From NCBI GenBank assembly GCA_001600695.1, contig BCKQ01000001.1:561916-625915 (forward strand): a stretch of 64,000 bases of DNA. Reading direction: 5' to 3'. Positions 38,554 to 50,331 of this stretch are shown here, in pieces; the stretch's first letter is position 1; each line of letters opens with the position of its first letter. Below the pieces are notes generated by a model. That model saw only the letters and a list, made by a program, of their open reading frames with translations. It had not been told where the DNA came from and did no database searches. The position numbers were made by a program, and so were the translations under genes. Origin of the DNA: Ascoidea asiatica. Its lineage: Eukaryota > Ascomycota > Saccharomycetes > Ascoideales > Ascoideaceae.

Positions 38554-39720
38554 ATGGCAGCAAATTTAGGTGAATCTCGTTCAGATCTATTAAATTGGTT
38601 AAATTCAACATTAAACTTAAATTATACAAAAGTTGAACAATGTGGTACAGGTGCAGCTTTTTGTCAAATTATGGATTCAATTTTTGAAGATATACCAATG
38701 TCAAAAGTTAAATTTGAAACAAAAGCAAATTATGAATATATGAATAATTTCAAAATCTTACAACAATCTTTTACAAAACATAAAATTTCAAAACCTATTA
38801 ATGTTGAAAAATTAGTTAAATGTAAATTTCAAGATAATTTAGAATTTTTACAATGGATTAAAAAATTTTGGATGGATAATAAATATGATTCAAATAATTA
38901 TAATCCAAATTCAAGAAGAAATTTAAATTCAAGTAATAATATATCGTCTAATAATAATAATAGTAATAGTAATAATAATAGTATAGGAAATTCAAGAAAT
39001 TCAAGATTTAATAATTCTTCAACTTCTTCTTTATCAAATAGACCTTCAAGTTCTACAACTCGTCGTCCTATAAGTGCTTCTGCTAGAAAACCAATATCTT
39101 CTTCAATAAATACTAATAATACAACTCCAAATGGTATAAATTCTCGTCAGACAATGTCTAGGCGACCTACAAGTACTACAAAAAGTAGATTTGGTGGTTC
39201 AATACCAAATAATAATAATGGTGCTTCAAACGGTACTAATATTTTAAATAATAGTAGTAATAATAACAGTAATAATTCATCATCTTCATCTATAATAGCT
39301 TTAAATAATGAAATAGCACAATTAAAACAAGAAAATTCCAAATTAGTAGTTGATTTAAATGAATCAAATGAAGAAATAAAATCATATTCTTTAGAATTAA
39401 ATAGATTTAAAGATGCTGCAAATGGATTGGAAAAAGAAAGAGATTTTTATTTTGAAAAATTAAGAGATATTGAAGTTTTAGCACAAGAATATGTTGATAT
39501 TTTATCTGAAAAAGTACAACAGTTAGATTTACAACAACAACAAAATTCTTCTGTACCAATTAATAATAATGAAATTTTAAGTGATGTTAAAATTGAAGAT
39601 TTATTAGAAAAAATTCAAGAAATTTTATATTCAACTACAGAAGGTTTTTCATCTCCCGCTGATGAACCACCAATGGATGATTCAATTGATAATCAAATAC
39701 TGATTGGTGAAACTTTTTAA
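38554..39720 (+). CDS. BIM1: EB1-family microtubule plus-end protein BIM1
   Basis: 388 residues from ATG 38554 (MAANLGESRSDLLNWLNSTL); the frame is open a little upstream but without ATG. Residues 1-115 form the calponin-homology domain that binds the GTP-like lattice at growing microtubule ends, with KVEQCGTGAAFCQIMDSIF, KFETKANYEYMNNFKILQ and the CKFQDNLEFLQWIKKFW core. Residues 120-265 are a Ser/Asn/Arg-rich basic linker. Residues 265-345 are the coiled coil and EB-homology region that dimerises and recruits partners (ERDFYFEKLRDIEVLAQEYV, then an acidic tail). The protein ends in IGETF: the terminal EEY/F of metazoan EB1 is reduced to a final Phe. Yeast Bim1 is 344 residues. Roles: spindle positioning via Kar9 and spindle assembly. 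Confidence 0.95.
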   Translation: MAANLGESRSDLLNWLNSTLNLNYTKVEQCGTGAAFCQIMDSIFEDIPMSKVKFETKANYEYMNNFKILQQSFTKHKISKPINVEKLVKCKFQDNLEFLQWIKKFWMDNKYDSNNYNPNSRRNLNSSNNISSNNNNSNSNNNSIGNSRNSRFNNSSTSSLSNRPSSSTTRRPISASARKPISSSINTNNTTPNGINSRQTMSRRPTSTTKSRFGGSIPNNNNGASNGTNILNNSSNNNSNNSSSSSIIALNNEIAQLKQENSKLVVDLNESNEEIKSYSLELNRFKDAANGLEKERDFYFEKLRDIEVLAQEYVDILSEKVQQLDLQQQQNSSVPINNNEILSDVKIEDLLEKIQEILYSTTEGFSSPADEPPMDDSIDNQILIGETF

Positions 39721-39904
39721 TTTAATAAAAATATGCATACATTTATATATAATATTTAGTATCTATAATATTACACATGTATATGTATTTATTTACAAGT
39801 TATACAGTATATAATTTTTTATAATTTTCCACTATTAATATTTAACCTTTGATATTTCATTATTTTTTGACAAAAATCAAATCAAAAAAAAAAACTTTAA
39901 TAAA

Positions 39905-40441
39905 TTAATACCATGTTTTAACACTTTTTGTTCTTTTTTCTAATAATTTTTTATATTTATTACCTTTAACTCCAATAATTTTATCATCCATAGATTTTAA
40001 TTTCTTATTAATTTCATTAATCTTCTCAGGTTTCTTTAAATCATATTTATGACCTTTTGGATTCAAAACACCTTTCATGAAAACTTTTGAATCATATTTT
40101 TCTTCAAAAAATAATTTATTACCATATAATGGTGGTAATAAATCTTGAATACCATATTTATAAGCTTCTTTAAATAAAACTGATTGCCTTCTTAAAGAAT
40201 ATTTTGGTTGATGATATTTCTTAGTAACTGGATGTTTATTTGGTAAAAATGGATTTGCATTTGGTTTATTTGTAAATGTAATTTTATTTGAATAATTTTT
40301 AAAATTTGCTGGTGGATATTTATTAAAAAAATCTTTTAATATCACTGGTAATTCTTCATAAAAATCTATTGGAGTCTTTGGTTTAACAAATATCTCACTT
40401 GCATATAATGCTTTATGTAATCCACAAGTTGTAATTCTCAT
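39905..40441 (-). CDS. MRPL25: Mitochondrial large ribosomal subunit protein mL59 (MRPL25)
   Basis: 178 residues; yeast Mrpl25 (YmL25) has 157. Diagnostic stretches: DFFNKYPPANF, NPFLPNKHPVTKKYHQPKYS, LRRQSVLFKEAYKYG, LFFEEKYDSKVFMKGVLNPK and GHKYDLKKPEKI. The protein is a fungal mL59 of the mitochondrial 54S subunit. The first about 20 residues (MRITTCGLHKALYASEIFVK) extend beyond the yeast start and could serve in mitochondrial targeting; the ATG at 40441 is the only one in frame before the conserved region. Composition is strongly basic as expected. It is divergent from AFG3, another mitochondrial gene, across 0.5 kb, and convergent with BIM1. A CACGTG lies 145 bp upstream. Confidence 0.93.
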   Translation of the reverse strand: MRITTCGLHKALYASEIFVKPKTPIDFYEELPVILKDFFNKYPPANFKNYSNKITFTNKPNANPFLPNKHPVTKKYHQPKYSLRRQSVLFKEAYKYGIQDLLPPLYGNKLFFEEKYDSKVFMKGVLNPKGHKYDLKKPEKINEINKKLKSMDDKIIGVKGNKYKKLLEKRTKSVKTWY

Positions 40442-40957
40442 TTTGATATATCTTATACAATCGTATGTAATTACAGATAATTATTCAATCTTCAATCAAT
40501 AATTTATCAATAATCTGTTTAAAACTACCATTAAATAATAGCTTTTACTGAAATGAAATAAATAAATCTCAGTCGAAATGAACATCACGTGCCACGTTCT
40601 CTTTCTTTGAATTTCAGTTTTTGCCGTTGAGCTAAAATTGATATTATCTAAGTGAAGTGGTGAGTGAGTGGGATTTGAAGTTTTATTAAAAAGATTGGTT
40701 TGGTGATTTGATATTGAAAAGAACTTGAGAAGATCATCATTAAAGATAACTTTCACAATCATTTGGAAACTGCTGCAGAAGCTTTTATTCAAGAGGTCTA
40801 TTCTGTTTTCAACAGTAAGTGATTGATTTTTTCATTGGTGAATTTCTGCTGGAGTTAATTCCGGTTAAGCTCAAAGCCCATAAATATTTTAGATTATTTA
40901 GTGAATTATAAACTAACAATTAAATCTGTTATATTATTTGAAGAAATTGTTTATGGA
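40442..40957. promoter_or_regulatory. Shared divergent promoter of MRPL25 and AFG3
   Basis: About 0.5 kb between two nuclear genes for mitochondrial proteins. It holds CACGTG at 40586-40591 overlapping a second CCACGT. A 98-codon minus-strand frame here begins with TTG and is not credible. An out-of-frame ATG at 40953 overlaps the AFG3 start. Confidence 0.5.
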
Positions 40958-43300
40958 ATGTCGTCTCGACTCCCAATAAAAAATATTCATCGATTGAGGA
41001 GTATAAATTTATGTACAAAGTTCAAATCAAATTCTATAAAGAATTTTAATAACTTTAAAAGCTTTTCAACTTTCAATGGTAATTCAGTGAAAATAAATTT
41101 AACTCCATATGGAATAAAGAAAAATGATAGGATATTTTCAGTTCAAAATAAAACTTTTAATAGATTGTTCTCAAATAACTCTTCTGTGATTTATTTTCAA
41201 TATTCTCATAAATCTCAGAACCAAAATAATGATAATAAGAACGAAAACAAAAAAGATGAAAAAAATGAAAAAAATGAAAAAGATAATAATGATAATAATA
41301 AAAAGCCACCACCAATTAATAAAGATTATTTTAAATCAAAAGAATTTTATCAAAGTTTATATATTTCTGCAGGTTTAACATTTTTATTTTATTTAATTTC
41401 ACCATCAACTAATCAAACAGATGTTTTATCATTTCAAGAATTCAAAACTAAATATCTTGAAAAAGGTTTAGTTAAAAAATTATATGTTGTAAATAAATAT
41501 TATGTTGAAGTTGAATTAATTAATCCTATTCAAACACCATATGGTTCATCAAAATTTGTTTCATTTACAATTGGTTCAATTGACAATTTTGAAGAACAAA
41601 TTGATAAAATTCAAGATAAATTAAATATTGATCAAAATGAAAGAATTCCAATAATATATACTGAAAGACAATCTATTTTAAATTATTTAATACCTTTTAT
41701 ACCAACTGTATTATTATTAGGTGGTTTATATTGGTTAAGTAAAAGAATGTCTTCAGGTTCTGGAGGTATTGGAGGTTCTGGTGGTATATTTAGTGTTGGA
41801 AAATCAAAAGCAAAATTATTTAATCAAGAAAGTGATATAAAAATAAAATTTAAAGATGTTGCAGGTTGTGAAGAAGCGAAAGAAGAAATTATGGAATTTG
41901 TTCAATTTTTAAAAAATCCTTCAAAATATGAAAAATTAGGTGCAAAAATTCCAAGAGGTGCAATTTTATCAGGACCACCAGGTACAGGTAAAACATTATT
42001 AGCAAAAGCAACAGCAGGAGAAGCAGGTGTACCATTTTTATCAGTTAGTGGATCAGAATTTGTTGAAATGTTTGTTGGAGTTGGAGCTTCAAGAGTTAGA
42101 GATTTATTTAAAAATGCAAGAAAAATGGCACCAGCAATAATTTTTGTTGATGAAATTGATGCAATTGGTAAAGAAAGAGGTGGTAAAAATAGTATGGGAG
42201 GAAATGATGAAAGAGAAGCAACATTAAATCAATTATTAGTTGAAATGGATGGATTTGAAAGTTCAGATCATGTTGTTGTTTTAGCAGGTACAAATAGACC
42301 AGATGTTTTAGATAAAGCATTATTAAGACCAGGTAGATTTGATAGACATGTTTCAATTGAAAGACCAGATATTGAAGGTAGAAAAGCAATTTATTTAGTT
42401 CATTTATCTAAAATTACTTTAGGGTTTGAAAAAAATAATGTAAATGATCAAATTAAATTAGAAAATTTAGCTGGAAAATTAGCTGCATTAACACCAGGAT
42501 TTGCAGGAGCAGATATTGCAAATTGTTGTAATGAAGCAGCATTAATTGCAGCAAGAACAGATAGTAAAAAAGTTGAATTAAAACATTTTGAACAAGCTAT
42601 TGAAAGAGTTATTGCAGGATTAGAAAAAAAGAGTAGAGTTTTATCACCAGATGAAAAAAAGACAGTTGCATATCATGAAGCAGGACACGCAATTTGTGGA
42701 TGGTTTTTAAAATATGCAGATCCATTAATTAAAGTTAGTATTATTCCAAGAGGTCAAGGAGCATTAGGGTATGCACAATATTTACCACCTGATCAATATT
42801 TAATTTCAGAAGAACAATTTATGGATAGAATGACAATGGCACTTGGTGGTAGAGTTAGTGAAGAATTACATTTTGAATCAGTTACATCTGGAGCTTCAGA
42901 TGATTTTAAAAAAGTTACCCAAATGGCACAAGCTATGGTTACAGAACTTGGAATGTCTAAAAAATTAGGTGAAATTACTTATGAACAAGAAAATCAAGGT
43001 GGTCAAGGATTAAAAATTCATAAAAATTTTTCTGAAAAGACTTCAAGATTAATTGATTTAGAAGTTAAATCAATTGTTGATAAAGCTTTAATAAAATGTA
43101 GAAATTTATTAAAAGAAAAAATTACATTTGTTGATTTAATTGCAGAAGAATTATTAAGAAAAGAAGTTTTAACAAGAGATGATATGTTAAGAATTGTTGG
43201 GCCAAGACCATTTGAAGAAAGAAATGATGCATTTGAAAAATATTTAATGGGAAATGAAAAAACAGAAAATAATAATAAAGATAATGAAATTTCAAATTAA
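40958..43300 (+). CDS. AFG3: Mitochondrial m-AAA protease subunit AFG3
   Basis: 780 residues from ATG 40958 (MSSRLPIKN); upstream the frame is open only from a GTG. Order: basic N-terminal presequence; Asn/Lys/Asp-rich linker; TM1 (about 121-138); intermembrane-space domain; TM2 (about 231-250); AAA module with Walker A GPPGTGKT (329-336), Walker B IIFVDEID (384-391) and second region of homology with [10 protein letters not shown]; zinc protease motif HEAGH (563-567); C-terminal [14 protein letters not shown], which is typical of Afg3 rather than Yta12. With Yta12 it forms the matrix-facing hexamer in the inner membrane that degrades misfolded membrane proteins and matures mL32. An upstream out-of-frame ATG five bases before the start opens an 8-codon frame overlapping it, a possible brake on translation. 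Confidence 0.96.
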   Translation: MSSRLPIKNIHRLRSINLCTKFKSNSIKNFNNFKSFSTFNGNSVKINLTPYGIKKNDRIFSVQNKTFNRLFSNNSSVIYFQYSHKSQNQNNDNKNENKKDEKNEKNEKDNNDNNKKPPPINKDYFKSKEFYQSLYISAGLTFLFYLISPSTNQTDVLSFQEFKTKYLEKGLVKKLYVVNKYYVEVELINPIQTPYGSSKFVSFTIGSIDNFEEQIDKIQDKLNIDQNERIPIIYTERQSILNYLIPFIPTVLLLGGLYWLSKRMSSGSGGIGGSGGIFSVGKSKAKLFNQESDIKIKFKDVAGCEEAKEEIMEFVQFLKNPSKYEKLGAKIPRGAILSGPPGTGKTLLAKATAGEAGVPFLSVSGSEFVEMFVGVGASRVRDLFKNARKMAPAIIFVDEIDAIGKERGGKNSMGGNDEREATLNQLLVEMDGFESSDHVVVLAGTNRPDVLDKALLRPGRFDRHVSIERPDIEGRKAIYLVHLSKITLGFEKNNVNDQIKLENLAGKLAALTPGFAGADIANCCNEAALIAARTDSKKVELKHFEQAIERVIAGLEKKSRVLSPDEKKTVAYHEAGHAICGWFLKYADPLIKVSIIPRGQGALGYAQYLPPDQYLISEEQFMDRMTMALGGRVSEELHFESVTSGASDDFKKVTQMAQAMVTELGMSKKLGEITYEQENQGGQGLKIHKNFSEKTSRLIDLEVKSIVDKALIKCRNLLKEKITFVDLIAEELLRKEVLTRDDMLRIVGPRPFEERNDAFEKYLMGNEKTENNNKDNEISN

Positions 43301-45442
43301 AAAAATTGATTATAAACTGAAAATTGAAAATTGGAAATTAGTAAGGACAGAGTTTTAAATACGTGTTGTAAATAGAAACCATGTAAATATAATTTCAAAT
43401 TTATAAATTAAAAAAAAAAAGTTTAAAAAAAAATAGCTAATATTTAGTTTTGTAATATAAATTGATTATTTGGTAAGAAAAAAGTCAATTGTTTATATCC
43501 AAAGTCACATTCGAGGGTAAAAGTTCACTTTGACCTTTCTGGGAAGTTTTTGGAGTGTGCTCAGTAAGCACGAGGAGGTTTAATTGGCCAAACAGCCACA
43601 AAAACATAAAAATGGAAAAGGAAGTTCCGAGGGTTACCTAAAACTTACCCGAAACAGAAATAATCATCATTGCAATAATAAAAAGAAGATGAAGAAGATG
43701 ATGATGAAGATGATAATGAAGGAATGAATGAATTAAAGAGAAAAGAAGAGAAAACAATTGTTGAAGTGAAGAAGTCAAAAGAAATAGGACATGGTTAAGG
43801 TAACAGAATATATTCAGAAAAAGATTTACTGAATAACTCAAACACCAGTTGTGATTTGTAAAGTGTGGTAGAGAGTGAGTAGTTCGTAAACCAAATGCAA
43901 ATAGAAACCGTTTGTTAAGGAATAAATTCTCCAAATGTTACTCTTTTATAATTTGACAAACAATTGAAAAACAATTGAATATTCAATAAATAACAAATAA
44001 GTAATTGATTGAACAATGGACGAATCAAATCAAATTTTGCTTTTCAATTGAAATTCTTTGAATTGAGTTGAAATGAACTCGATCACAAATAGCTTCAGAC
44101 GAGATCTCAGTGTAAAAAGTGAGCAGTAAATAATTCTGAAATTATACCAAAATCTGGATGAATTCAACAATTGAAACCCAGGAATAATCATAATATTACT
44201 TCAATACGTAATGATACTTCGTTTGAATTATTTATTTTATTTTTTTCTCAACTTTGAATTTGAATTTGATTTTGATTTCTTTCATTCCTTTGCAAAATTA
44301 AAAAGTCAAGAAGTGCTGGTATGATGATTCTCACTTACAGAATAAAATTAAAGAATCATTATCCTGTAACTACAAACAAAGTGACATATAAATCTAATGA
44401 GAAATTAAATATTTCATATTTCATAGAACAATAAATAAACTAACATTGTTGTTTACTTTAAAAATTTTATTGAACTTCATTCAACTTTTATAAAAAGTTA
44501 AATTTTCTCAGATTTCCTTTTGAGATTTTGAATTAAAATTTGAGATCGGTGCTTAAAAATAAAGAAGAAAAAACTAAAAAAAAAAGCAAAAACACTAAAA
44601 AAACTAAAAAACCTTAGAAAAATAAAAACTTTTGTACTAATTCTTTAAAAATTTTTAACTGAAATAATATTAAATATATATTAAATATATATTAAAAATA
44701 ATAAATATATTAAAAATAATAAATACATTAAATATATAAAATACTTCAAATATAATATATCTTATTATATACATTAAGTATATTTTGCATCAAATACAGC
44801 TAAACAACTTACTCTATCTGGTCTTATAAATCAATTATTCAGTATTATATTAATTATTATAATTCTTAGCTATTCGATTGCAACACTAAATCCTCTCGAT
44901 TTTAATCAAAAAAATTATTAACTTTATATCTATTAGCTATTAGCTATAAATTTTCACTTGGCTAATTCAACACTTATTATTATAGGTTGCAAATTTTGAT
45001 TATTACAAATTATTTTCTATCATCCTTCAAACTAATCTGTTTATTAAGCTAACTAAAACTCCTCAATTAAATTTTAGCTTATTGTATCAAAGTTATACCA
45101 TTTTATTCATATTCAAAGTTTTTTTTGAATAAAGAAAACTTACTCGATTCAATTCAAACTATCATCGAACTTATTATTATTCAAAACCCATTAATGGTTA
45201 TAAAAGAAATTAAAACTATTCATTCAATTCAAAGTAATACACTACTATATTATTATTACGATTTTATAATATTCATATAAGCTTTATTTATATTTGTATT
45301 TTTACTTTTTATATTATATTATATATATATTCCTTATTCTCCTCCTCCCCTTATAAAAAAAAACATTCAAAATCTATTCAAGCTGATTACCATATAACTT
45401 TATAATCTTTCTTTTTTTTTTCTCAAAAATTCAAAATTCATA
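43301..45442. other. Intergenic region between AFG3 and NOT3
   Basis: 2.1 kb of 3' flank and the long NOT3 promoter. A GC-richer patch lies at about 43500-43650 and A/T-rich repeats (ATTAAATATATA) at about 44665-44770. A 98-codon minus-strand frame at 43.6-43.9 kb is hydrophobic, lacks an ATG and is opposite a GATGAAGAT-type simple repeat. No gene seen. Confidence 0.55.
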
Positions 45443-48001
45443 ATGAATCAAAGAAAGCTACAGCAAGAAGTAGATCGATTGAATAAAAAAGTCAAAGATG
45501 GTTTAGATTCTTTTGATAATTTTTATAAAAGACATGAAAATGCTTCAAATACTTCTCAAAGAGATAAATTAGAAAATGATTTAAAAAAAGAAGTTAAAAA
45601 ATTACAAAAACAAAGAGAAACTATAAAAAATTGGCAAAATTCAAATGAAATTAAAGAAAAAAAAAATATTTTAAATTTAAGAAAAGAAATTGAATCAAGA
45701 ATGGAAATTTATAAAATTATTGAAAAAGGTTCAAAAACTAAAGCTTTTTCTAAAGTTGGTTTAGCAATACCTGAAAAAATTAATCCAAAAGATAAAAAAA
45801 AATATGATTGTATAAATTTTATACAAAAATATCTTGATGAATTTGAAAGAAATATTGAAAAACATAATTTTGAATTAGATCAATTAAATCAACAATTAAT
45901 TAATTCTTCTTCAAGTAGAAAGAAAAAAAATTCAAATCATTCAAAAATTGATGATGAAAGAAAAAATGATTTAGAAAAATTTATTGAACAATGTAAATTT
46001 CATCAAAATCGTTTAGAAATTGCTTTAAGATTAGTTCAAAATAGTGATTTAAAACCTGAACCTGTTAAAGATTTAAAAGATGATTTAGATTATTTTGTTC
46101 AAAATTATCAAGATGATGATTTTTATGAAAATGATGAAATGTATAATGATTTAAATTTAGATCAATTTGAAGATTTAGTTACAGATATAACTGCTCAAAA
46201 TCAAGATTCTGAATTTGATAATGATAGTATAGGTAAAGATAATGATAATGATATGGATTCAATAACGAGTGGTAATTTTTCAATCAAAAATAAATCAACT
46301 ACACCTTCAAGTATAAATACTCATTCAAGGATAAAAAGACATTCTTCTTCAATTTCAAGTAATAGAAATTCAAAAATAAAAGCTTCAACAATATCTTCTT
46401 CAAATCCTTCAACTTTTGTGATAAGTGGTAATTCAAGTATACATCGTCGAACAAGTAGTAGTCATAGTATACATAATAGTAATCACAGTAATAATAATAG
46501 TATATCCACAAATATATCTAGTCCAAGTATAGGTAATAATAGTTTTGTCAATGAAAATAGTAATAATAATATAAATAATAATAGTATACCTATAAATCCT
46601 TCAATATCTTCTGGTTCTATAATAAGTACATATTCTAATAAGTCTAATTCATCAACTGCAACTCCCAAAAAAACACATATATCAACAGCATTTGTGGTGA
46701 ATTCAAATCCAACGGGTCCAATAGCTTTAAAACCATCGACTGCACCAGCTAGACCTACAGGCGAAAAAAAATGGTCAGCAGTTGCAGTTGCTGCAAATTC
46801 TAATAGTGGTAATGGCAATGGTAATGGTAATGATAATAATAATAGTAGTAATAATAGTAGTAGCAGTAGTCTGAATCGTATACTTAGTAGTAATCCAAAT
46901 AATGAGAATATAAATAAAATGGTTACACTATCAATGTCTTCCTCCAAATTGAATAATAATAATAATAATATAGGTAATAAAACATTGATAGGGAAAAAAT
47001 CAAGCTCAAATTTGAGTAATATAATCAAATCTACAAATGAATTTGAATCTCCAGTAGTGATAGGCTCAATATCCAAAAAAGATGATAATATACCCATAAA
47101 TTCTATAAATTCAAATAATAATATAATAATAGGGAATTTAAATACACCAATAAATGATAATAAAGTTCAAATTGATAATAAAAATGGTATTAAAAGTGTT
47201 AATATTAACAATGATAAAGTGATAGATAGAAATGTTAAAAAAATTGAAGAAATTAAAGAACTTAAAGATAAAATACAAGAAAATGGTAATACAAACTTAA
47301 GTTTGAATTTAAATTTGAATATGAATATGAATATGAATAAGAAAATGAATATGAATATGAATGAGAGTATGAATAAAATTGGTAATGAAGATAATAAAAT
47401 CGATGAAAATATAATACTTTTACCACCAGGAATTCAATATGCAATTGAAGATATGAAAAATAAAGGAAATAATTATAATATAATAAATTGTGATAATGGA
47501 TTAAGAAATTATTATAATAGAGATACAAATAGAATTTTATCAAGTTTAATTGAAATTGAACCAATTTTTAATTCAATTAGAGGTAGTTGTTCAAATAAAT
47601 TAGAATTAAAAGATAAATTTTTAAAAGAAAGTTTTAGAAATCCAAGTTTATTATTTTTTGGATATTATTTTAGTATAAATTTTAATGAAAAATTTTTTTT
47701 TAAAAATTTATTAAATATTTGTAATTGGAGAAATAATAAAAATTTAAATTTTTCAAACTATTGGTATTTTAAACTTAATTCTAAAAAAATTAATAAAAAA
47801 GATTTAAAATTATCAATTGAGGAGAAAAAATTACAAGAGGAAGATTTAAATTTAAATAGAAATAAGAATGAAACTTTAGAGAAGAATATGATTATTGAAT
47901 TTGGAAATTTTGAAATATTCGATTTAAATGAATGGTCATTTAATACAATTAATAACTATTCATTAGATGTGGATGATTTAGAGTTTGAATTCAATGAGTG
48001 A
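45443..48001 (+). CDS. NOT3: CCR4-NOT complex subunit NOT3 (CNOT3 orthologue)
   Basis: 852 residues (yeast Not3: 836). The N-terminal 230 residues are the Not3/Not5 coiled-coil domain: MNQRKLQQEVDRLNKKVKDG, LENDLKKEVKKLQKQRETIK, and ALRLVQNSDLKPEPVKDLKD followed by DLDYFV. A long Ser/Asn-rich linker includes ALKPSTAPARPTGEKKWSAV, a match to the Not3 linker that argues for Not3 over Not5. The C-terminal 180 residues carry the NOT box (about 700-835), ending with FGNFEIFDLNEWSF. The complex controls mRNA deadenylation and decay, and the Not3/Not5 N-terminus senses ribosomes with an empty E site. One of the rare CTG codons of the window lies in a serine run at 46871. Two Met-Asn repeats near residue 640 are simple-sequence expansions. 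Confidence 0.88.
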   Translation: MNQRKLQQEVDRLNKKVKDGLDSFDNFYKRHENASNTSQRDKLENDLKKEVKKLQKQRETIKNWQNSNEIKEKKNILNLRKEIESRMEIYKIIEKGSKTKAFSKVGLAIPEKINPKDKKKYDCINFIQKYLDEFERNIEKHNFELDQLNQQLINSSSSRKKKNSNHSKIDDERKNDLEKFIEQCKFHQNRLEIALRLVQNSDLKPEPVKDLKDDLDYFVQNYQDDDFYENDEMYNDLNLDQFEDLVTDITAQNQDSEFDNDSIGKDNDNDMDSITSGNFSIKNKSTTPSSINTHSRIKRHSSSISSNRNSKIKASTISSSNPSTFVISGNSSIHRRTSSSHSIHNSNHSNNNSISTNISSPSIGNNSFVNENSNNNINNNSIPINPSISSGSIISTYSNKSNSSTATPKKTHISTAFVVNSNPTGPIALKPSTAPARPTGEKKWSAVAVAANSNSGNGNGNGNDNNNSSNNSSSSSLNRILSSNPNNENINKMVTLSMSSSKLNNNNNNIGNKTLIGKKSSSNLSNIIKSTNEFESPVVIGSISKKDDNIPINSINSNNNIIIGNLNTPINDNKVQIDNKNGIKSVNINNDKVIDRNVKKIEEIKELKDKIQENGNTNLSLNLNLNMNMNMNKKMNMNMNESMNKIGNEDNKIDENIILLPPGIQYAIEDMKNKGNNYNIINCDNGLRNYYNRDTNRILSSLIEIEPIFNSIRGSCSNKLELKDKFLKESFRNPSLLFFGYYFSINFNEKFFFKNLLNICNWRNNKNLNFSNYWYFKLNSKKINKKDLKLSIEEKKLQEEDLNLNRNKNETLEKNMIIEFGNFEIFDLNEWSFNTINNYSLDVDDLEFEFNE

Positions 48002-50331
48002 AATCAAAATAATAAGAAAAAGAAAAAGAAAAGGAAGAAAGATTATGATTGATTAGATTTTTGAATATTCAAAAGTGTGAAATTGAATATTCAATTCACT
48101 TTATCATATTTCCTTTATCAGTTTGGTTTTTTTTTACATTATTTTCACCAGTAAAATTATTTTAATTTTTATTTTTCTTTTAATTTTTATTATTATTATT
48201 ATTATTATTACTATTATTATTATCCTTATTATTTATTACTTTGACTTTTTTCACAAAAATGATATTTATTTAATTTTATTTATTCTCATTTCTAAATAAC
48301 TTTTTTTTTATTAAAATGAGTTCATTCAACTGAATTTTTAAAAACTTCAAGGATGTTAACTTTTGTTATCCAATTATCAATTTCAACAATTTAATTTAGC
48401 TAATCAGAAATGATTTTAACAATTATTCAAGTACTCAAACTTCAACAATTAAAATCAAAGCTGAAACTACAAACATTAAGCATTATTACTCAAAATCATT
48501 TAAAATAAAGTCAAAATTCTCGAAGCTTGAGTGGTATTTGATAAAAATGAAATACTAGGACAATTCTTGCACAAAAATGATGATGGATTTGTCCTAAGTA
48601 AAATCAAGATTTAGATCCTAGATTCTCTGAATATCACGTGAATTTACAAACTTGAAATGTTTTTTCAATGATTTACGTGCACATGATCAAAAAAAAAATT
48701 ACCGGAAACTAATGGGAAAAATACTTAATAGAGAAAAAAACAATATTCTCTTCAGTCCGAGGCAATTACCTATCTCGTAAAACAAATATTCAGTAATAAC
48801 AAAAGAGCTTTTTTTTGTTACAAAAAGACAGGGATTATTTTTAGACATAGTAACGCTGCAAAACAGCTGATAAAAATTAAGGAGCTGTTAAAATGATTTA
48901 ATTTTTTCAATATTCATCGGATTAATTATTATCTCTTTCGGATTAATCATCTGATATCTTAGAGCTTCGGATTAACAGATGAATTCGGAACTTAAAACGC
49001 TCACACGTGCTCTGAACCACCTTCTTCGAAGACCTAAAAAACTCTCCAATCACAAAATCAGGCAATTTCATTGGGCAGTAAAAAGGTCATGTGACCGTGC
49101 CATTTTTATGGATGCTCGTTATTAAAGAGCAGCATCGAAAGTTTCGTAAATGCTGCTCCCCAAGTTAAAATAGTAAGGATAAAGCTCATTTGCAGCGCAT
49201 TTGCTGCGTGATGGATTACGTCGACACTGGCCGGAACTGGTAGTAACTCTGAGGGGCGAGAAAAAGAGAGGGCTTTGTTTTGATATGTGCCATTTTAAGC
49301 AGGGAGCCTCACAGTTTGAATTCCGGTCTGAGTGTTTTTTTTTTCTCTCTCTTTTCTCTTTCTTTTCACTCTCCTTACACTCCTCCCGCAAAGTCTCACA
49401 CTTTCACTCAAAATTGACTAAAGACTGTGAAAAGGCTTTCATCACCATGATCCTTATCTTTTGCATATAACTGAAGAAGATTCTGTTTGCTTTTCATTTT
49501 TTTAACTTCTTTATTTCTATATTTTCTATTATTTCCACTTCTTTCATCATTTCTAAAATTTATCAAACCTATAATTATAATTTATAATTTATTTTTTATC
49601 AATTCTAAATTCTATTCTAATTCACCCTAGAATAATTTATTCAAATAATCTCTCAAAAAATAAAATTATATAACTTTTTAACTTCTTTTTAAGATCTCAT
49701 TTTTTTAAAGATCTCAATTTCAAAGATCTTACTCTTACTTCAATACAATTAACTGGAACAACTATAACAAATAAAATAATTAAAACAATAAACCCTTTGA
49801 GTAAGACTGAAATTCATTTCTATTGTTTTGAATTCTTCACCCACATTTCATCATAATTTTGTTTTTATTATAATTATTATTATTATTATTATTATTACTC
49901 CAATCATAGTTAACCATTTTCAAAGATTCAAATACCAACTATTTCTCACATCATAACTAAATTAAAGCCTTTTAGGTTCCATTGTTGTCTGTTTCTATCG
50001 GAATAATTTCTTGCAATCAATCTTTCAATTCAATCTTCTCAAAAATAATTATTATCTATATATTTTGACAGTCAATTAATTTAATTAAACTTTTCAATCA
50101 ATAATCATTTTTATAATTTTAACCTCATACAGAATTTCATATTTCATATTTCATATTTCATATTTCATATTTCGTATTTCATTTATTACCTAACAATAAT
50201 TATTCATCTATTAAAATCTTTATACATTAAATAAGGAATATATTCAAAATTTTATCAAAAAATCAATTATACTAATATAAATATTAATATTCTATAATTG
50301 CATTAATTGAGTTTTTCAAGTTTTTAAAAAA
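48002..50331. other. Intergenic region upstream of the bZIP gene
   Basis: 2.3 kb: T-rich NOT3 3' flank, (TTA)n at about 48187-48235, CACGTG at 48635-48640 and 49004-49009, three CGGATTAA sites (48918-48975), a near-palindromic GGTCATGTGACC at about 49086-49097, and an A/T-rich leader with an ATTTCAT array (50135-50182). The length and number of sites suggest a complex promoter. Two overlapping 89-codon frames at 49.1-49.5 kb face each other and match nothing. Confidence 0.55.
50135..50182. repeat. (ATTTCAT)n array
   Basis: About six ATTTCAT units with one ATTTCGT, about 150-200 bp before the bZIP start codon. Confidence 0.85.

Noticed and set aside
40496-40792. 98-codon frame in the MRPL25/AFG3 promoter
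   Set aside because: TTG start, antisense to the AFG3 leader, no homology.
40958-43300. Bacterial FtsH by contamination or transfer
   Set aside because: Sequence, presequence and the RNDAFEKYL tail are those of fungal Afg3; codon use equals that of its neighbours.
49122-49470. Two 89-codon frames facing each other
   Set aside because: Occupy a GC-richer promoter patch; neither begins with an ATG in good context nor matches a family.
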